Below, piece after piece: positions 52,501 to 60,164 of a DNA stretch of 64,000 nucleotides. A model generated the notes under the pieces. The model ran no database searches and was not told the DNA's origin. It worked only from the letters and a program-made list of their open reading frames with translations. This DNA comes from Kitasatospora aureofaciens (GTDB lineage Bacteria > Actinomycetota > Actinomycetes > Streptomycetales > Streptomycetaceae), in NCBI RefSeq assembly GCF_019192735.1, contig NZ_JAHTKP010000030.1, forward strand, positions 24,061-88,060, read 5' to 3'. Within the stretch, counting starts at the first letter, position 1, and each line of letters starts with the position of its first letter. Both the position numbers and the translations under genes were made by a program.

Positions 52501-52516
52501 CGCCCTCGCCGACCAA
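49511..52516 (-). CDS. AfsR/SARP-family regulator with NB-ARC and TPR regions
   Basis: A 1001-residue transcriptional regulator. TTG 52516 is preferred because GGAGGGG lies 7 nt upstream; GTG 52540 is an alternative with a too-close site. Order: OmpR-like winged helix (LRFAVLGPVRGWRDGVELPL, QLIDDLWGDEPPARATGVVR), BTAD (VLRTALALWRGEPMSGLPGP, LAAYRAADRRLRAELGVGPG), then NB-ARC from ~300 (P-loop VAAVAGMGGVGKTALAVHVA; RRVLVLLDNARDAEQV; GCAVLVTSRTRLGALPNARF), and TPR-like helices to the end (LLNLAGAFARQGRFDAANRV, LGTIAHDRGDHDQAVAHQRA). This is the architecture of AfsR, which activates secondary metabolism by binding promoter direct repeats. A perfect palindrome sits 39 bp upstream of the start. 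Its target genes are not evident. Confidence 0.93.
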   Translation of the reverse strand: MVGEGGTSGGLRFAVLGPVRGWRDGVELPLGSPQQQSLLLALLFRAGRHVSSAQLIDDLWGDEPPARATGVVRTYVHRLRRVLGAEALTSVGGGYLLAVGGGGLDTERSEALLAEARALRADGRHPEAAAVLRTALALWRGEPMSGLPGPYAQRQRREWDERRLALLELCLEAEVEGGRCTESVAELAAVVEEHPLRERLSELLMLALFRSGRQAEALAAYRAADRRLRAELGVGPGPGLRDLHGRILAADETLSVPTDWTMAPIPPEPTAPIAGADPASTLTPAQLPAAAADFTGRQPEVAALREALRESGSVPVAAVAGMGGVGKTALAVHVAHGLAAEFPDGQLYLDLHGADGRPTRPEEALAIFLRSFGVVGEAIPAGLAERSARYRSLLSGRRVLVLLDNARDAEQVRPLLPGSPGCAVLVTSRTRLGALPNARFAELPVLPAGEAVTLLTRVVGAERVAAEEEAAGELVRLCGQLPLAVRILAARLACRPGWTIARLLEQLTGDRYRLDALRSGDLAVESSFRFGYDQLDAEQARAFRLLAVPEVPDLSPAAVAAVLDRPEPAAVELAESLMDCSMLESSANPDRYRYHDLLRAFARRVGARGCQGDGPAAGPDEGSGALARLVDHHHAQVSAALGASAALGASAARGGFAVGEYLGVGALVSQCAKLPGRSADTTPGLDRLAELLLGCCLLADSGHATRPLGHAANALLHATLEQGDRAAEARARLVLGRLLTDVGSAPSALAELLRARDLCTTYGLSQPLLALAHSSLAACFVQIGRPDEAVTGFSAAVSVWERAGDRRSLAAELLNLAGAFARQGRFDAANRVVDQSLVISRELADRELEALARDSLGTIAHDRGDHDQAVAHQRAALALADPDDHRRTGRILLRLGESLRAAGRGAEAVEAAGRAVDALTLDGDHRGRGLALAALGDALADRCFGGPGPTGDLARARACWAEAHGILAPIGSPEADRLLPLLGGDHPAGPPQQRWPSWLPA

Positions 52517-52554
52517 CCGACATCCCCTCCCCGATGACACTCCCCCACCGGCAT

Positions 52555-52570
52555 GATACCGATCGGTATC
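52555..52570. promoter_or_regulatory. Palindrome GATACCGATCGGTATC upstream of the SARP gene
   Basis: A perfect 16-bp palindrome 39 bp upstream of the proposed SARP start codon. The form fits a dimeric TetR-type repressor binding site close to the promoter, so the SARP gene may be under control of an unlinked repressor. Confidence 0.7.
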
Positions 52571-52657
52571 CCCCCTGCTCAGGCCCCTTCCCGCCACGTT
52601 TCCGCAAGGCTCGCCGGCAAACGCCGCACCCGAACCCGGGCCCGACGCCTGACAGCA

Positions 52658-52691
52658 CTCCGCCCTGCCGGATGAGGCCGGCAGGGCGGAG
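52658..52691 (-). terminator. Hairpin terminator after gcvH
   Basis: A perfect 14-bp stem, CTCCGCCCTGCCGG (52658-52671) pairing with 52678-52691, 6-nt loop. It begins 11 bp after the minus-strand gcvH stop. Confidence 0.82.
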
Positions 52692-52701
52692 CAGCGGGCG
52701 G

Positions 52702-53100
52702 CTAGTCCGTCTCTGTGTCAGAGATGTACGCCTGGTATTGAGCAGCCGTGAGCAGCCCGTCCGTCCTGGAGTCCTTGGCCGGCGTGATCTCGATCATCCA
52801 GCCGTCGCTGTAGGCGTCCTCGTTGAGCAGCTCCGGGTCGTCGCTCAGGTCCCCGTTCACGCTGGCGATCACCCCGGCCAAGGGAGCGTAGACCTCGGTC
52901 ACCGCCTTGACGGACTCCACGGTGCCGAAAGGATCGCCGGCCTCAAGCCGCTCGCCCACTTTGGGAAGCTCGACAAAGACGATGTCCCCGAGCTGGTGCT
53001 GTGCGTGTGCCGTGATGCCCACGCGCACCCGGCCCTTCTCCACGGACCGCACCCACTCGTGGTCCCTGGTGTACTTCAGGTCGTCCGGAATCGGTGTCAT
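52702..53100 (-). CDS. gcvH: Glycine cleavage system H protein
   Basis: A 132-residue lipoyl carrier of the glycine cleavage complex, shuttling the aminomethyl group between P, T and L proteins. The lipoylated Lys65 is in DPFGTVESVKAVTEVYAPL, and the fold signature DDLKYTRDHEWVR is at the start with LNEDAYSDGWMIEITP later. ATG 53100 follows GGAGG with good spacing. Length matches the family. Unusually, no gcvT or gcvP gene is adjacent; it is monocistronic and followed by a strong hairpin, so it may be a second copy or an unlinked locus. Confidence 0.95.
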   Translation of the reverse strand: MTPIPDDLKYTRDHEWVRSVEKGRVRVGITAHAQHQLGDIVFVELPKVGERLEAGDPFGTVESVKAVTEVYAPLAGVIASVNGDLSDDPELLNEDAYSDGWMIEITPAKDSRTDGLLTAAQYQAYISDTETD

Positions 53101-53229
53101 GAGGCCTCCGAGTGCCGTCACTGAGGGCCGCCGCGTTGTCGGCCTGCCACCGGCAAAGCCTTCTACAGATCCCCGGGCGAGGACGGGATACCCACCCGAA
53201 CGAGTGAGTCGCCCGGCCGCCCGTGGCGC

Positions 53230-53649
53230 TCAGGAGAGCTCGGGGCCGAGCTCGTAGTCGAAGGTGTACGGGAAGGACGGCTCGCCGGGGCGGTAGACGA
53301 AGCTCCCCGTGCCGGTGAGTCCGGTCAGGGCGCCGGTGCCGCTGCCGGGGACGACCTCGAAGGTGCAGCGCACGGAGCCGTCGGGCTCGAAGGTGCCGCG
53401 CTCGTCCAGGACGAAGGCGCCCGCGCGGCCGTCGAGGGTGCCGGTGAGCAGTTCCATGCCCGCGAAGGTCCCGGTCTTCTCCGTGGCATAGGCGATGACG
53501 TACTCGCAGGTGGTGTCGGCGGCCTCGATGCCGCCGGTGAAGGTGTTGACGACGGACGCGAGCGCGAGCCGGGGGCTCGTCTCCGCCGGGCCGGCCTTCC
53601 GCTCCTGCCAGTCGGCGGCGGTGATGTAGCCGGTGGTGCGCGTGGGCAT
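53230..53649 (-). CDS. DUF3224 family protein
   Basis: A 139-residue protein started at ATG 53649 with GAGAGGA upstream. Family features of DUF3224 (a small beta barrel): ASVVNTFTGGIEAADTTCEY, VIAYATEKTGTFAGMELLTG and TLDGRAGAFVLDERGTFEPD, ending GTGSFVYRPGEPSFPYTFDY. Function is unknown. It is divergent from a WYL regulator, with a near-perfect three-half-site operator between the two genes, an arrangement common for this family, so DUF3224 is the likely regulated target. Confidence 0.92.
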   Translation of the reverse strand: MPTRTTGYITAADWQERKAGPAETSPRLALASVVNTFTGGIEAADTTCEYVIAYATEKTGTFAGMELLTGTLDGRAGAFVLDERGTFEPDGSVRCTFEVVPGSGTGALTGLTGTGSFVYRPGEPSFPYTFDYELGPELS

Positions 53650-53711
53650 GGGGGTCCTCTCGATCGGCCGCACGGCTCCTCCGTGCGGTCCTGCCCTTGA
53701 AGTCTCTCGGC

Positions 53712-53752
53712 CGTACCTGACACCTTCTGTCAGGTACGTGCTGTCAGGTACG
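53712..53752. promoter_or_regulatory. Operator with three half-sites between DUF3224 and the WYL regulator
   Basis: CGTACCTGACA (53712-53722) and its inverse TGTCAGGTACG (53728-53738) form a perfect 11-bp-arm palindrome with a 5-bp spacer. A third copy of TGTCAGGTACG follows at 53742-53752, 14 bp after the second. It lies between two divergent genes and should bind the WYL protein. Confidence 0.85.
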
Positions 53753-53770
53753 GCCGACATGATGGGCGGC

Positions 53771-54751
53771 ATGCGCGCCGACCGTCTCCTCGCCCTGCTC
53801 CTGCTGCTCCAGAACCGCGGCCGGATGACCGCGCCCGACCTCGCCGCCGAGCTGGAGGTGTCCGTCCGCACCGTCTACCGCGACGTGGAGGCGCTGGCCG
53901 CCTCGGGCGTGCCGGTCTGCGCCGACCGCGGGCCGCTCGGCGGGTACCGGCTGATGGACGGGTACCGGACCCGGCTGACCGGGCTCACCGACGCCGAGGC
54001 CGGGGCGCTCTTCCTGGCCGGCGCGCCCGGCCCGGCGCAGGACCTCGGGCTGGGCGCGGTGCTGGCGACCGCTCAGCTGAAGCTCCAGGCCGCACTGCCG
54101 GGCGGCTCGGCCGAGCACGCGCGGCGCGTGCGGGAGCGGTTCCACCTGGACGCGCCCGCCTGGTTCCGGGACGGCGACCCGGGCACGTTCCTGGCGCCGA
54201 TCGCGCAGGCGGTGTGGGAGCAGCGGGTGCTGCGCACGGAGTACCGGCGCTGGCGCGGCGAGGTGCGGCGGGAGCTGGAGCCGCTGGGCGTGGTGCTGAA
54301 GAGCGGCATCTGGTACCTGGTGGCCCGTACGGACGGCGCGCTGCGGACGTACCGGGTGTCCCGGTTCACGGCGGTGGAGCCGACGGACGCGGGGTTCGAG
54401 CGGCCCGCGGACTTCGACCTGGCCGGGTACTGGGAGGAGTCCTCGCGGCGGCTGGAGGCGATGCTCGAACAGGGCACGGCGCGGGTGCGGCTGTCGCCGC
54501 GGGGGCGGTCGCTGCTGCCGATGCTGTTCGGCGCTGCCGGGAGCCTGGCACTGGCGGACGCCGGGCCGGCGGACGGGGCGGGGTGGATGGAGGTGGAGCT
54601 GGCAGTGGAGTCGCCGGCGGTCGCGGTGGGCGATCTGCTGCGGCTGGGGGCGGAGGCGGAGGTCCTCGGCCCGGCGGAGCTGCGGGCGGCGGTGGCGGAG
54701 ACGGTCGCGGCGCTGGCCGCGCGGTACGCGGCGGGCGCTGATGGCACCTGA
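53771..54751 (+). CDS. HTH-WYL transcriptional regulator (YafY-like)
   Basis: A 326-residue regulator. The N-terminal winged helix-turn-helix (MRADRLLALLLLLQNRGRMT, ELEVSVRTVYRDVEALAASG) is followed by a WYL domain (about residues 140-200: VLRTEYRRWRGEVRRELEPL then GVVLKSGIWYLVARTDGALR) and a WCX-like C-terminal extension (ADAGPADGAGWMEVELAVES). The family often senses ligand or nucleic acid. ATG 53771 is chosen from the family start; ATG 53759 and 53762 are in-frame alternatives. It is divergent from DUF3224 with the operator between, and probably represses both. Confidence 0.93.
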   Translation: MRADRLLALLLLLQNRGRMTAPDLAAELEVSVRTVYRDVEALAASGVPVCADRGPLGGYRLMDGYRTRLTGLTDAEAGALFLAGAPGPAQDLGLGAVLATAQLKLQAALPGGSAEHARRVRERFHLDAPAWFRDGDPGTFLAPIAQAVWEQRVLRTEYRRWRGEVRRELEPLGVVLKSGIWYLVARTDGALRTYRVSRFTAVEPTDAGFERPADFDLAGYWEESSRRLEAMLEQGTARVRLSPRGRSLLPMLFGAAGSLALADAGPADGAGWMEVELAVESPAVAVGDLLRLGAEAEVLGPAELRAAVAETVAALAARYAAGADGT

Positions 54752-54851
54752 CTCGAACGGTCCGATCGGGCGTTCGACCGGCTGGTCGATCCCGTCCGGC
54801 AGCCGCCGGACGGCCCACCCGGAGACCGTAAGCTCTCCGCGGGAGGACAAA

Positions 54852-57242
54852 GTGAGCCGTAACACGAAGAGTCGCCGGTCGCCGCTGACGGCGTGGCTGT
54901 GCACGCTCGACGCCGAGCAACTGCACCGGGTGCTGTCCAATCGTCCGGACGCCGGGGCCGCTCCGGAGCCGCGCGCCCTGGGCGAGTTGGCCGACCGGCT
55001 GCAGCGACCGGGGTCGGTGGCGCCGGCGATTCGTCGGCTGCCCCTGCCCTGTCTCCAAGTGGCCGAGGCCCTGGCCGCGTTGGGGGAGACCACGTCCCGG
55101 AGTGAGCTGGCCGCCCTGCTCGGAGTTCCGGGCCCCCAACTGGACGACACCTTGGCCGTGTTGGCCGACCACGCGCTGGTCTGGGCCGACGGGGACGGCC
55201 GGCTGCATCAGGCGGCGGCCCTGCGGCAGGCCTGGCCGGCTCCGCTGGGCCTTGAGCCCCCGCTCGCGGATCTGCTGCCCGGGCAGACCTCGGAGGACCT
55301 GCGCGGAATGCTGTCGTCGCTCGGCCTCAAGCCTCCCGCCACCCGGCAGCAGCGCGTGACGGCGCTGCTGGAGCAGTACGGCTCGGCGGAGTGGATCGCG
55401 GGGATCGTGGCGAAGGCTCCCACGCCGACCCGGGAACTGCTGGAGCGACGGGCCCGGACGAAGCCGGTGGAGTCGCGTTCCTGGATCGTCTTCGGTTCGC
55501 CGTCCCCCGACGTGCCGGCTGCCGCCCGCTGGGCGGTCGCTCGCGGCCTGCTGGTGCAGGACCGTCACGGGTTCGGGCCCGCGCGGATGCCCGCCGAGGT
55601 GGCGCTCGCCCTGCGCGGGGCGGACTGGCACGCCCCGTTCGACCCCGTCCCGCCGCTGCCGGCCCTGGCGCGGGTGTCCGCCGCCGACGTGGGCCGGGAG
55701 ACCGCTTCCGCCGCCGGGGACTTCGGCGGTCATGCGGCGGCCGTGCTGGCCGAGTGCGCGGCGAGGCCGCTGACGGTGCTCAAGTCCGGTGGGGTCGGCG
55801 CACGTGAGTTGGCCCGGGTCGGCAAGGCGGTCCGGTGCGACGAGCCCACGGTCCGGCTGGTGCTGGAGACCGCCCAGGGCTCCGGACTCGTAACACGCGA
55901 AGGCGACCGTGTCCTCGTCACCGGGGCGTACGACTCCTGGGCCGAGGAGGAACCGGCCGCGCAGGTGGCGCAGTTGGTCGGCGCCTGGTGGCAACTGCCG
56001 CTCACGCCAACCCAGTCCCGCGACGAGGACGGCAAGGTCCTGCCCGCGCTGGCCCGTACGCGAGCATGCGACGGCTGCGTCCAGGCCCGCCGCGGGCTGT
56101 TGGCGGCGCTCGGCTGTCTCCCGCCCGGCCAGGGTGTGGCCGAGACCGCGGATCTGGGCCTTCTCATCGACTGGCACCACCCGTTCGCCGAGCAACTGCC
56201 CCAGGACGAACGGCCGTTCGCCACGGTCATCCACGAGGCGAGCCTGCTCGGCGTCCTCGCCCGGGGCGCGCTCTCACCCTTGGGCGCAGCGCTGGGCAAC
56301 GTGGCTGAACTGGCCGATCAAGCCCGCCAGTTGATGCCCCCGGCCGTCCATGGTGTCCGCATCGGCTCCGACCTCACCGCGGTCGCGACCGGCGCTCCCT
56401 CCGCGCGGCTCACCTCGCTCCTCGATTCTCTCGCCGACCGCGAGGCACGAGGGACGGCCTCCGTGTGGCGGTTCAGCACCGACAGCCTTCGCCGGGCCTT
56501 CGACGCCGGACACGACGCCCCGGCGATCGAGGCCGATCTCGCAGCCATCGCCGGCGGGCCGCTCCCCCAGGCGCTGAGCTACCTGATCACTGACACAGCA
56601 CGCCGCCACGGCCGCGTCCGGGTGGCCTCGGCCGCCTGCGTGATCCATGGCCTCGAACCGGCACTGCTGGCCGAGATCGTGGCCCACCGCAAGCTGGCCG
56701 GCCTCGGCCTCCGGCAGCTGGCACCGACGGTCCTGGTCGGCAAGGCCTCCGTGGCGCAGGCGCTGGCCGCCCTGCGCGCCAACGGGTACGCCCCGGTGGC
56801 CGAGGCCGCCGACGGCGCCGTCCGCATCGAGCGAACGGCACCACAGCGCGCCACCCCCGTTCCCCGGCCCCGCGCCCGTGCGGGGCGACCCGGCACGCCC
56901 GCACCGCCCGATCTCCGGTCTCTCGCGTCGAAGCTGGTGGGCGCCCCGGCCGAACTGCCCCTGCCCGACCCCGACCGGGGCATCCCCTACGACTCCGACA
57001 CCGAGGAGATCTTCGGGGAGTCGGCGAAGCACCTGCCCCTGGCCGACGTCCGCCAACTCGCGCACGCGGTCCACACCGGGGAAGCCATCATCATCGAGTA
57101 CGTGGACGGTTCCGGCGCCCACACCGTGCGTTCGCTCAGCGCACTCGAACTCGACCCGCCGTATCTGAACGCCTGGTGCCACCTTCGCGACGACGCCCGG
57201 GTGTTCGCACTCTCCCGCATCCTCGGGGTCATGCCGACGTGA
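54852..57242 (+). CDS. Helicase-associated (XPB/Ssl2-like) protein with C-terminal WYL-like domain
   Basis: A 796-residue protein started at GTG 54852 with GGGAGGA upstream. It resembles the actinobacterial proteins annotated as helicase-associated domain-containing (helicase C-terminal domain 3 of XPB/Ssl2), seen in TASVWRFSTDSLRRAFDAGH and VRVASAACVIHGLEPALLAE followed by VLVGKASVAQALAALRANGY. Walker motifs are absent, so it is not itself a helicase. The last ~60 residues (GEAIIIEYVDGSGAHTVRSL, DDARVFALSRILGVMPT) look like a WYL domain. The N-terminal ~400 residues have winged-helix-like repeats. It may work with a DNA-repair helicase; it is not obviously in an operon. Confidence 0.82.
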   Translation: MSRNTKSRRSPLTAWLCTLDAEQLHRVLSNRPDAGAAPEPRALGELADRLQRPGSVAPAIRRLPLPCLQVAEALAALGETTSRSELAALLGVPGPQLDDTLAVLADHALVWADGDGRLHQAAALRQAWPAPLGLEPPLADLLPGQTSEDLRGMLSSLGLKPPATRQQRVTALLEQYGSAEWIAGIVAKAPTPTRELLERRARTKPVESRSWIVFGSPSPDVPAAARWAVARGLLVQDRHGFGPARMPAEVALALRGADWHAPFDPVPPLPALARVSAADVGRETASAAGDFGGHAAAVLAECAARPLTVLKSGGVGARELARVGKAVRCDEPTVRLVLETAQGSGLVTREGDRVLVTGAYDSWAEEEPAAQVAQLVGAWWQLPLTPTQSRDEDGKVLPALARTRACDGCVQARRGLLAALGCLPPGQGVAETADLGLLIDWHHPFAEQLPQDERPFATVIHEASLLGVLARGALSPLGAALGNVAELADQARQLMPPAVHGVRIGSDLTAVATGAPSARLTSLLDSLADREARGTASVWRFSTDSLRRAFDAGHDAPAIEADLAAIAGGPLPQALSYLITDTARRHGRVRVASAACVIHGLEPALLAEIVAHRKLAGLGLRQLAPTVLVGKASVAQALAALRANGYAPVAEAADGAVRIERTAPQRATPVPRPRARAGRPGTPAPPDLRSLASKLVGAPAELPLPDPDRGIPYDSDTEEIFGESAKHLPLADVRQLAHAVHTGEAIIIEYVDGSGAHTVRSLSALELDPPYLNAWCHLRDDARVFALSRILGVMPT

Positions 57243-57441
57243 CAGCCGATTCCTCATACGGTTCACAAGAACCTCCATACAGTTGAGGTAAGTTGTGCTA
57301 CCCGCGTCAACCCTCCACCGACGTGCGGCCTTTCCCTTTACGCGGGATTTCGCTCAATTCCCTTTACCAGTACGCCCGTTGACCTGATTCTCCGGAGGCT
57401 GCTTTGCTTTCGGCGGCCGACGGCGGGCCTGATCCCCCAAA

Positions 57442-57466
57442 ATGATCTGCACGTGCGGCAGATCAT
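57442..57466. promoter_or_regulatory. Inverted repeat ATGATCTGC-N7-GCAGATCAT
   Basis: Perfect 9-bp arms (57442-57450, 57458-57466) 97 bp upstream of the secreted-protein start. It could be a regulator site or a small stem-loop in the leader. No gene is seen in 57243-57562; the region also holds TTGACCTGATTCT near 57380 as a possible promoter part. Confidence 0.55.
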
Positions 57467-57562
57467 CAAGGCATTCCCACCGCCTCCGGCCTCTCCCTGT
57501 CCTTTCGGTCACCCGTCACCCACAGGTGTCCGGGTGGTCGACATGAGAGAGGCAACCCTCAC

Positions 57563-59389
57563 ATGGGCATTTCCCCCACGTTCCGTCCTGCCAGGAGAAC
57601 GGCCCTCACCGGCATCGCCGCCCTCTCGCTCGCGGTGGCCGGCTTCACCGCGGCGCCGGCCCAGGCGCAGCCCGACAACAACGCGGCGCCCTCGGCGTCC
57701 GCGAGCCACCCCTACCGGCACGGCGCCGTCCCCCTCCGCGGCCACCGGTCGTCGAACGCCGCCACGGCCGCCAACAACCTCAACTACGGTGGGGGCAACG
57801 GCAATCCGAGCATCGGCGTCACCACCGGCCCGGAGAAGGTCTACCTGGTGTTCTGGGGCTCCCAGTGGGGCACCTCCGGCACCGACGCCAACGGCAACAC
57901 CACGCTGAGCGGCGACCCGAACGGCATGGCCCCGCGGCTCCAGCAGCTGTTCAAGGGCATCGGCGCGGGCAACGAGCTCTGGTCCGGCGTCATGACCCAG
58001 TACTGCGAGGGCATCGCCAAGGGCGCCCAGACCTGTCCGAGCAACGCCGCGCACGTCGCGTACCCGACCGGCGGCGCCCTCGCCGGCGTCTGGGTGGACA
58101 CCTCGGCCGCTGCCCCGTCCTCCGCGACCGGCAACCAGATCGGCGCCGAGGCGGTCACGGCGTCCGGGCACTTCGGCCACACCTCGGCCGCGGCCAACCG
58201 CAACAACCAGTACGTCATCGTCTCGCCCACCGGCACCAACCCGGACGGCTTCAACACCCCGTCGGGCAGCTTCTGCGCCTGGCACGACTACACCGGTGAC
58301 ACCACGCTGACCGGCGGCGCGGTCTCCTCGCCGTACGGCGAGATGGCGTTCACCAACCTGCCGTACGTCACCGACGCCGGCAGCGGGTGCGGCCAGAACT
58401 TCGTCAACGCGGGCTCGGCCGGCACGCTCGACGGCGCGACCATCGTCGAGGGCCACGAGTACGCCGAGACCATCACCGACCAGAACCCGGCCGGCGGCTG
58501 GACCGACAGCACCGGCTACGAGAACGGCGACAAGTGCGCCTGGGTCAGCAGCGGCCAGGGCGCCTCGGCGAACGTCAACTTCGCCACCGGCAGCTTCGCG
58601 ATGCAGTCGACCTGGTCCAACGACTTCAACTCCGGTGCGGGCGGCTGCGAGATGTCGCACCCGATCGTCGGCGGGACGACCGGCAACACCGTCACCGTCA
58701 CCAACCCGGGCAGCCAGGCCGGCACCACCGGCAACGCGGTCAGGCTCCAGATCGCGGCGACCGACAGCGCCTCCGGCCAGACCCTCACCTACTCGGCGAC
58801 CGGCCTCCCGGCCGGGCTCTCGATCTCCGCGAGCGGCCTGATCACCGGCACCCCGACCACCGCCGGCACCTCCAGCGTCACCGTCACCGCGAAGGACACC
58901 ACCGGCGCCTCCGGCTCGGCCACCTTCGGCTGGACCGTCAGCACCCCGGGTGGCGGCGGCATCACCAACGGCGGCTTCGAGACCGGCAGCCTGAGCGGCT
59001 GGACCGCCACCGGTGTGGCCGCGGCCTCCACGGCCGCCAAGCACACCGGCAGCTACGGAGCGATGCTCGGCTCCACCAACCCGAGCACCACGTCCTCCGT
59101 CAGCCAGACCTTCACCGCGCCGACCGGCTCCAGCAAGGTCGGCTTCTGGTACGACGTGACCTGCCCGGACACCGTCACCTACGACTGGGCCACCGCGACC
59201 CTCAAGGACAACACCACCGGCACCACGGCCACGGTGCTCGCCAAGACCTGCACCAGCGGCCTCGGCTGGAAGTCCGCCACCGGCAGCATCACCCCCGGCC
59301 ACAGCTACACACTCACCCTCACCAACGTCGACGACAACTACCCGGGCGACCCGACCTACACCTACTACGACGACGTGACCGTCTCCTGA
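57563..59389 (+). CDS. Secreted multi-domain protein with putative Ig (He_PIG) domain
   Basis: A 608-residue exported protein. Signal peptide: RRTALTGIAALSLAVAGFTA, cleavage near APAQAQPD. Residues ~80-350 are a catalytic-like domain: VYLVFWGSQWGTSGTDANGN, GHEYAETITDQNPAGGWTDS then YENGDKCAWVSSGQG; His298-Glu299 and following acids may bind metal. Next a He_PIG-type Ig domain (~365-455: LTYSATGLPAGLSISASGLI then TGTPTTAGTSSVTVTAKD), and a C-terminal beta sandwich (~460-608: NGGFETGSLSGWTATGV) like carbohydrate-binding or dehiscence domains. It probably acts on extracellular polymers; specificity unknown. A hairpin follows the gene. Confidence 0.85.
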   Translation: MGISPTFRPARRTALTGIAALSLAVAGFTAAPAQAQPDNNAAPSASASHPYRHGAVPLRGHRSSNAATAANNLNYGGGNGNPSIGVTTGPEKVYLVFWGSQWGTSGTDANGNTTLSGDPNGMAPRLQQLFKGIGAGNELWSGVMTQYCEGIAKGAQTCPSNAAHVAYPTGGALAGVWVDTSAAAPSSATGNQIGAEAVTASGHFGHTSAAANRNNQYVIVSPTGTNPDGFNTPSGSFCAWHDYTGDTTLTGGAVSSPYGEMAFTNLPYVTDAGSGCGQNFVNAGSAGTLDGATIVEGHEYAETITDQNPAGGWTDSTGYENGDKCAWVSSGQGASANVNFATGSFAMQSTWSNDFNSGAGGCEMSHPIVGGTTGNTVTVTNPGSQAGTTGNAVRLQIAATDSASGQTLTYSATGLPAGLSISASGLITGTPTTAGTSSVTVTAKDTTGASGSATFGWTVSTPGGGGITNGGFETGSLSGWTATGVAAASTAAKHTGSYGAMLGSTNPSTTSSVSQTFTAPTGSSKVGFWYDVTCPDTVTYDWATATLKDNTTGTTATVLAKTCTSGLGWKSATGSITPGHSYTLTLTNVDDNYPGDPTYTYYDDVTVS

Positions 59390-59418
59390 CGGCGCGAACC
59401 CTCTGACACACCCTCACC

Positions 59419-59447
59419 CCGGGGCGGGCCACCAAGGCCCGCCCCGG
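59419..59447 (+). terminator. Hairpin terminator
   Basis: A perfect 12-bp stem, CCGGGGCGGGCC (59419-59430) pairing with 59436-59447, with an ACCAA loop, 30 bp after the secreted-protein stop. Confidence 0.78.
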
Positions 59448-59523
59448 CGGCGTGCGGCGGCCCATCCGCTGGGCTCGGACCGTATCCCGGGAAGGCTTGC
59501 CGGGCCCGCCCGCGCGAGGTTTA

Positions 59524-59543
59524 ATAAATGAACGGTCATTTAT
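59524..59543. promoter_or_regulatory. TetR operator candidate ATAAATGA-N4-TCATTTAT
   Basis: A perfect palindrome with 8-bp arms and an ACGG spacer, 16 bp before the TetR start codon. It is AT-rich against a very GC-rich background and overlaps the expected promoter, so it is a strong autoregulation candidate. Confidence 0.82.
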
Positions 59544-59558
59544 GAATGGAGGCCCGGC

Positions 59559-60164
59559 GTGGCGGGACGCCCCCGAGGGGTCGACGATGCGGTGCTGCTG
59601 CGGCACACCGCCGAGGTGATGGGGCAGGTGGGCCCGGGCGGGTTCACCCTCGCTGCCGTGGCGCGGGCGGCGGGGGTGGTGCCCGCCACGCTGGTGCAGC
59701 GGTTCGGGTCGAAGCGCGGGCTGCTGCTGGCGCTCGCGCGGGGCTCCGCGGAGGCGGCGGACGGGCGGTACGAGCGGCTGCGGGCCTCGTACGCGTCGCC
59801 GCTCGCCGCGCTGCGGGCGCTCGCCGAGGAGACGTCCGCGCCGATGGCCACCCCGGAGAGCTTTGCCAATCACCTCGCGTTCCTCTGCATGGACCTCGCC
59901 GATCCTGAGCTGCACGAGCACGCCCTGTCCGTCCACCGGGCCCAGGGGCGGGCGATCGCCCGGCTGCTGGACGCGGCCCTGGAGCAGGGCGAGCTCCGCG
60001 CGGACGCGGATCCGGCGCGGCTCGCGCGGTCGGTTCAGGCGGTTATCGCCGGTACCGGCCTGACCTGGGCGCTCGACCGCGAGGGCGACCTGCCGCAACG
60101 GCTGCGCGAGGAACTGGCCGACCTGCTGTCCCCGCACGTCACAACGAAAACGGAGGAGTCATGA
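59559..60164 (+). CDS. TetR-family transcriptional regulator
   Basis: A 201-residue regulator with a GTG start and GGAGG 7-12 nt upstream. The helix-turn-helix is GPGGFTLAAVARAAGVVPAT then LVQRFGSKRGLLLALARG. The C-terminal domain (HALSVHRAQGRAIARLLDAA, VIAGTGLTWALDREGDLPQR) is TetR_C-like. The stop overlaps the SDR start (ATGA), so they are one operon, and the palindrome before the start is probably its own operator. It should be induced by a substrate of the SDR. Confidence 0.92.
   Translation: MAGRPRGVDDAVLLRHTAEVMGQVGPGGFTLAAVARAAGVVPATLVQRFGSKRGLLLALARGSAEAADGRYERLRASYASPLAALRALAEETSAPMATPESFANHLAFLCMDLADPELHEHALSVHRAQGRAIARLLDAALEQGELRADADPARLARSVQAVIAGTGLTWALDREGDLPQRLREELADLLSPHVTTKTEES

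Noticed and set aside
49511..52516. Cluster-situated activator of the five-gene operon
   Set aside because: It is more than 30 kb away with unrelated genes between; no evidence links them.
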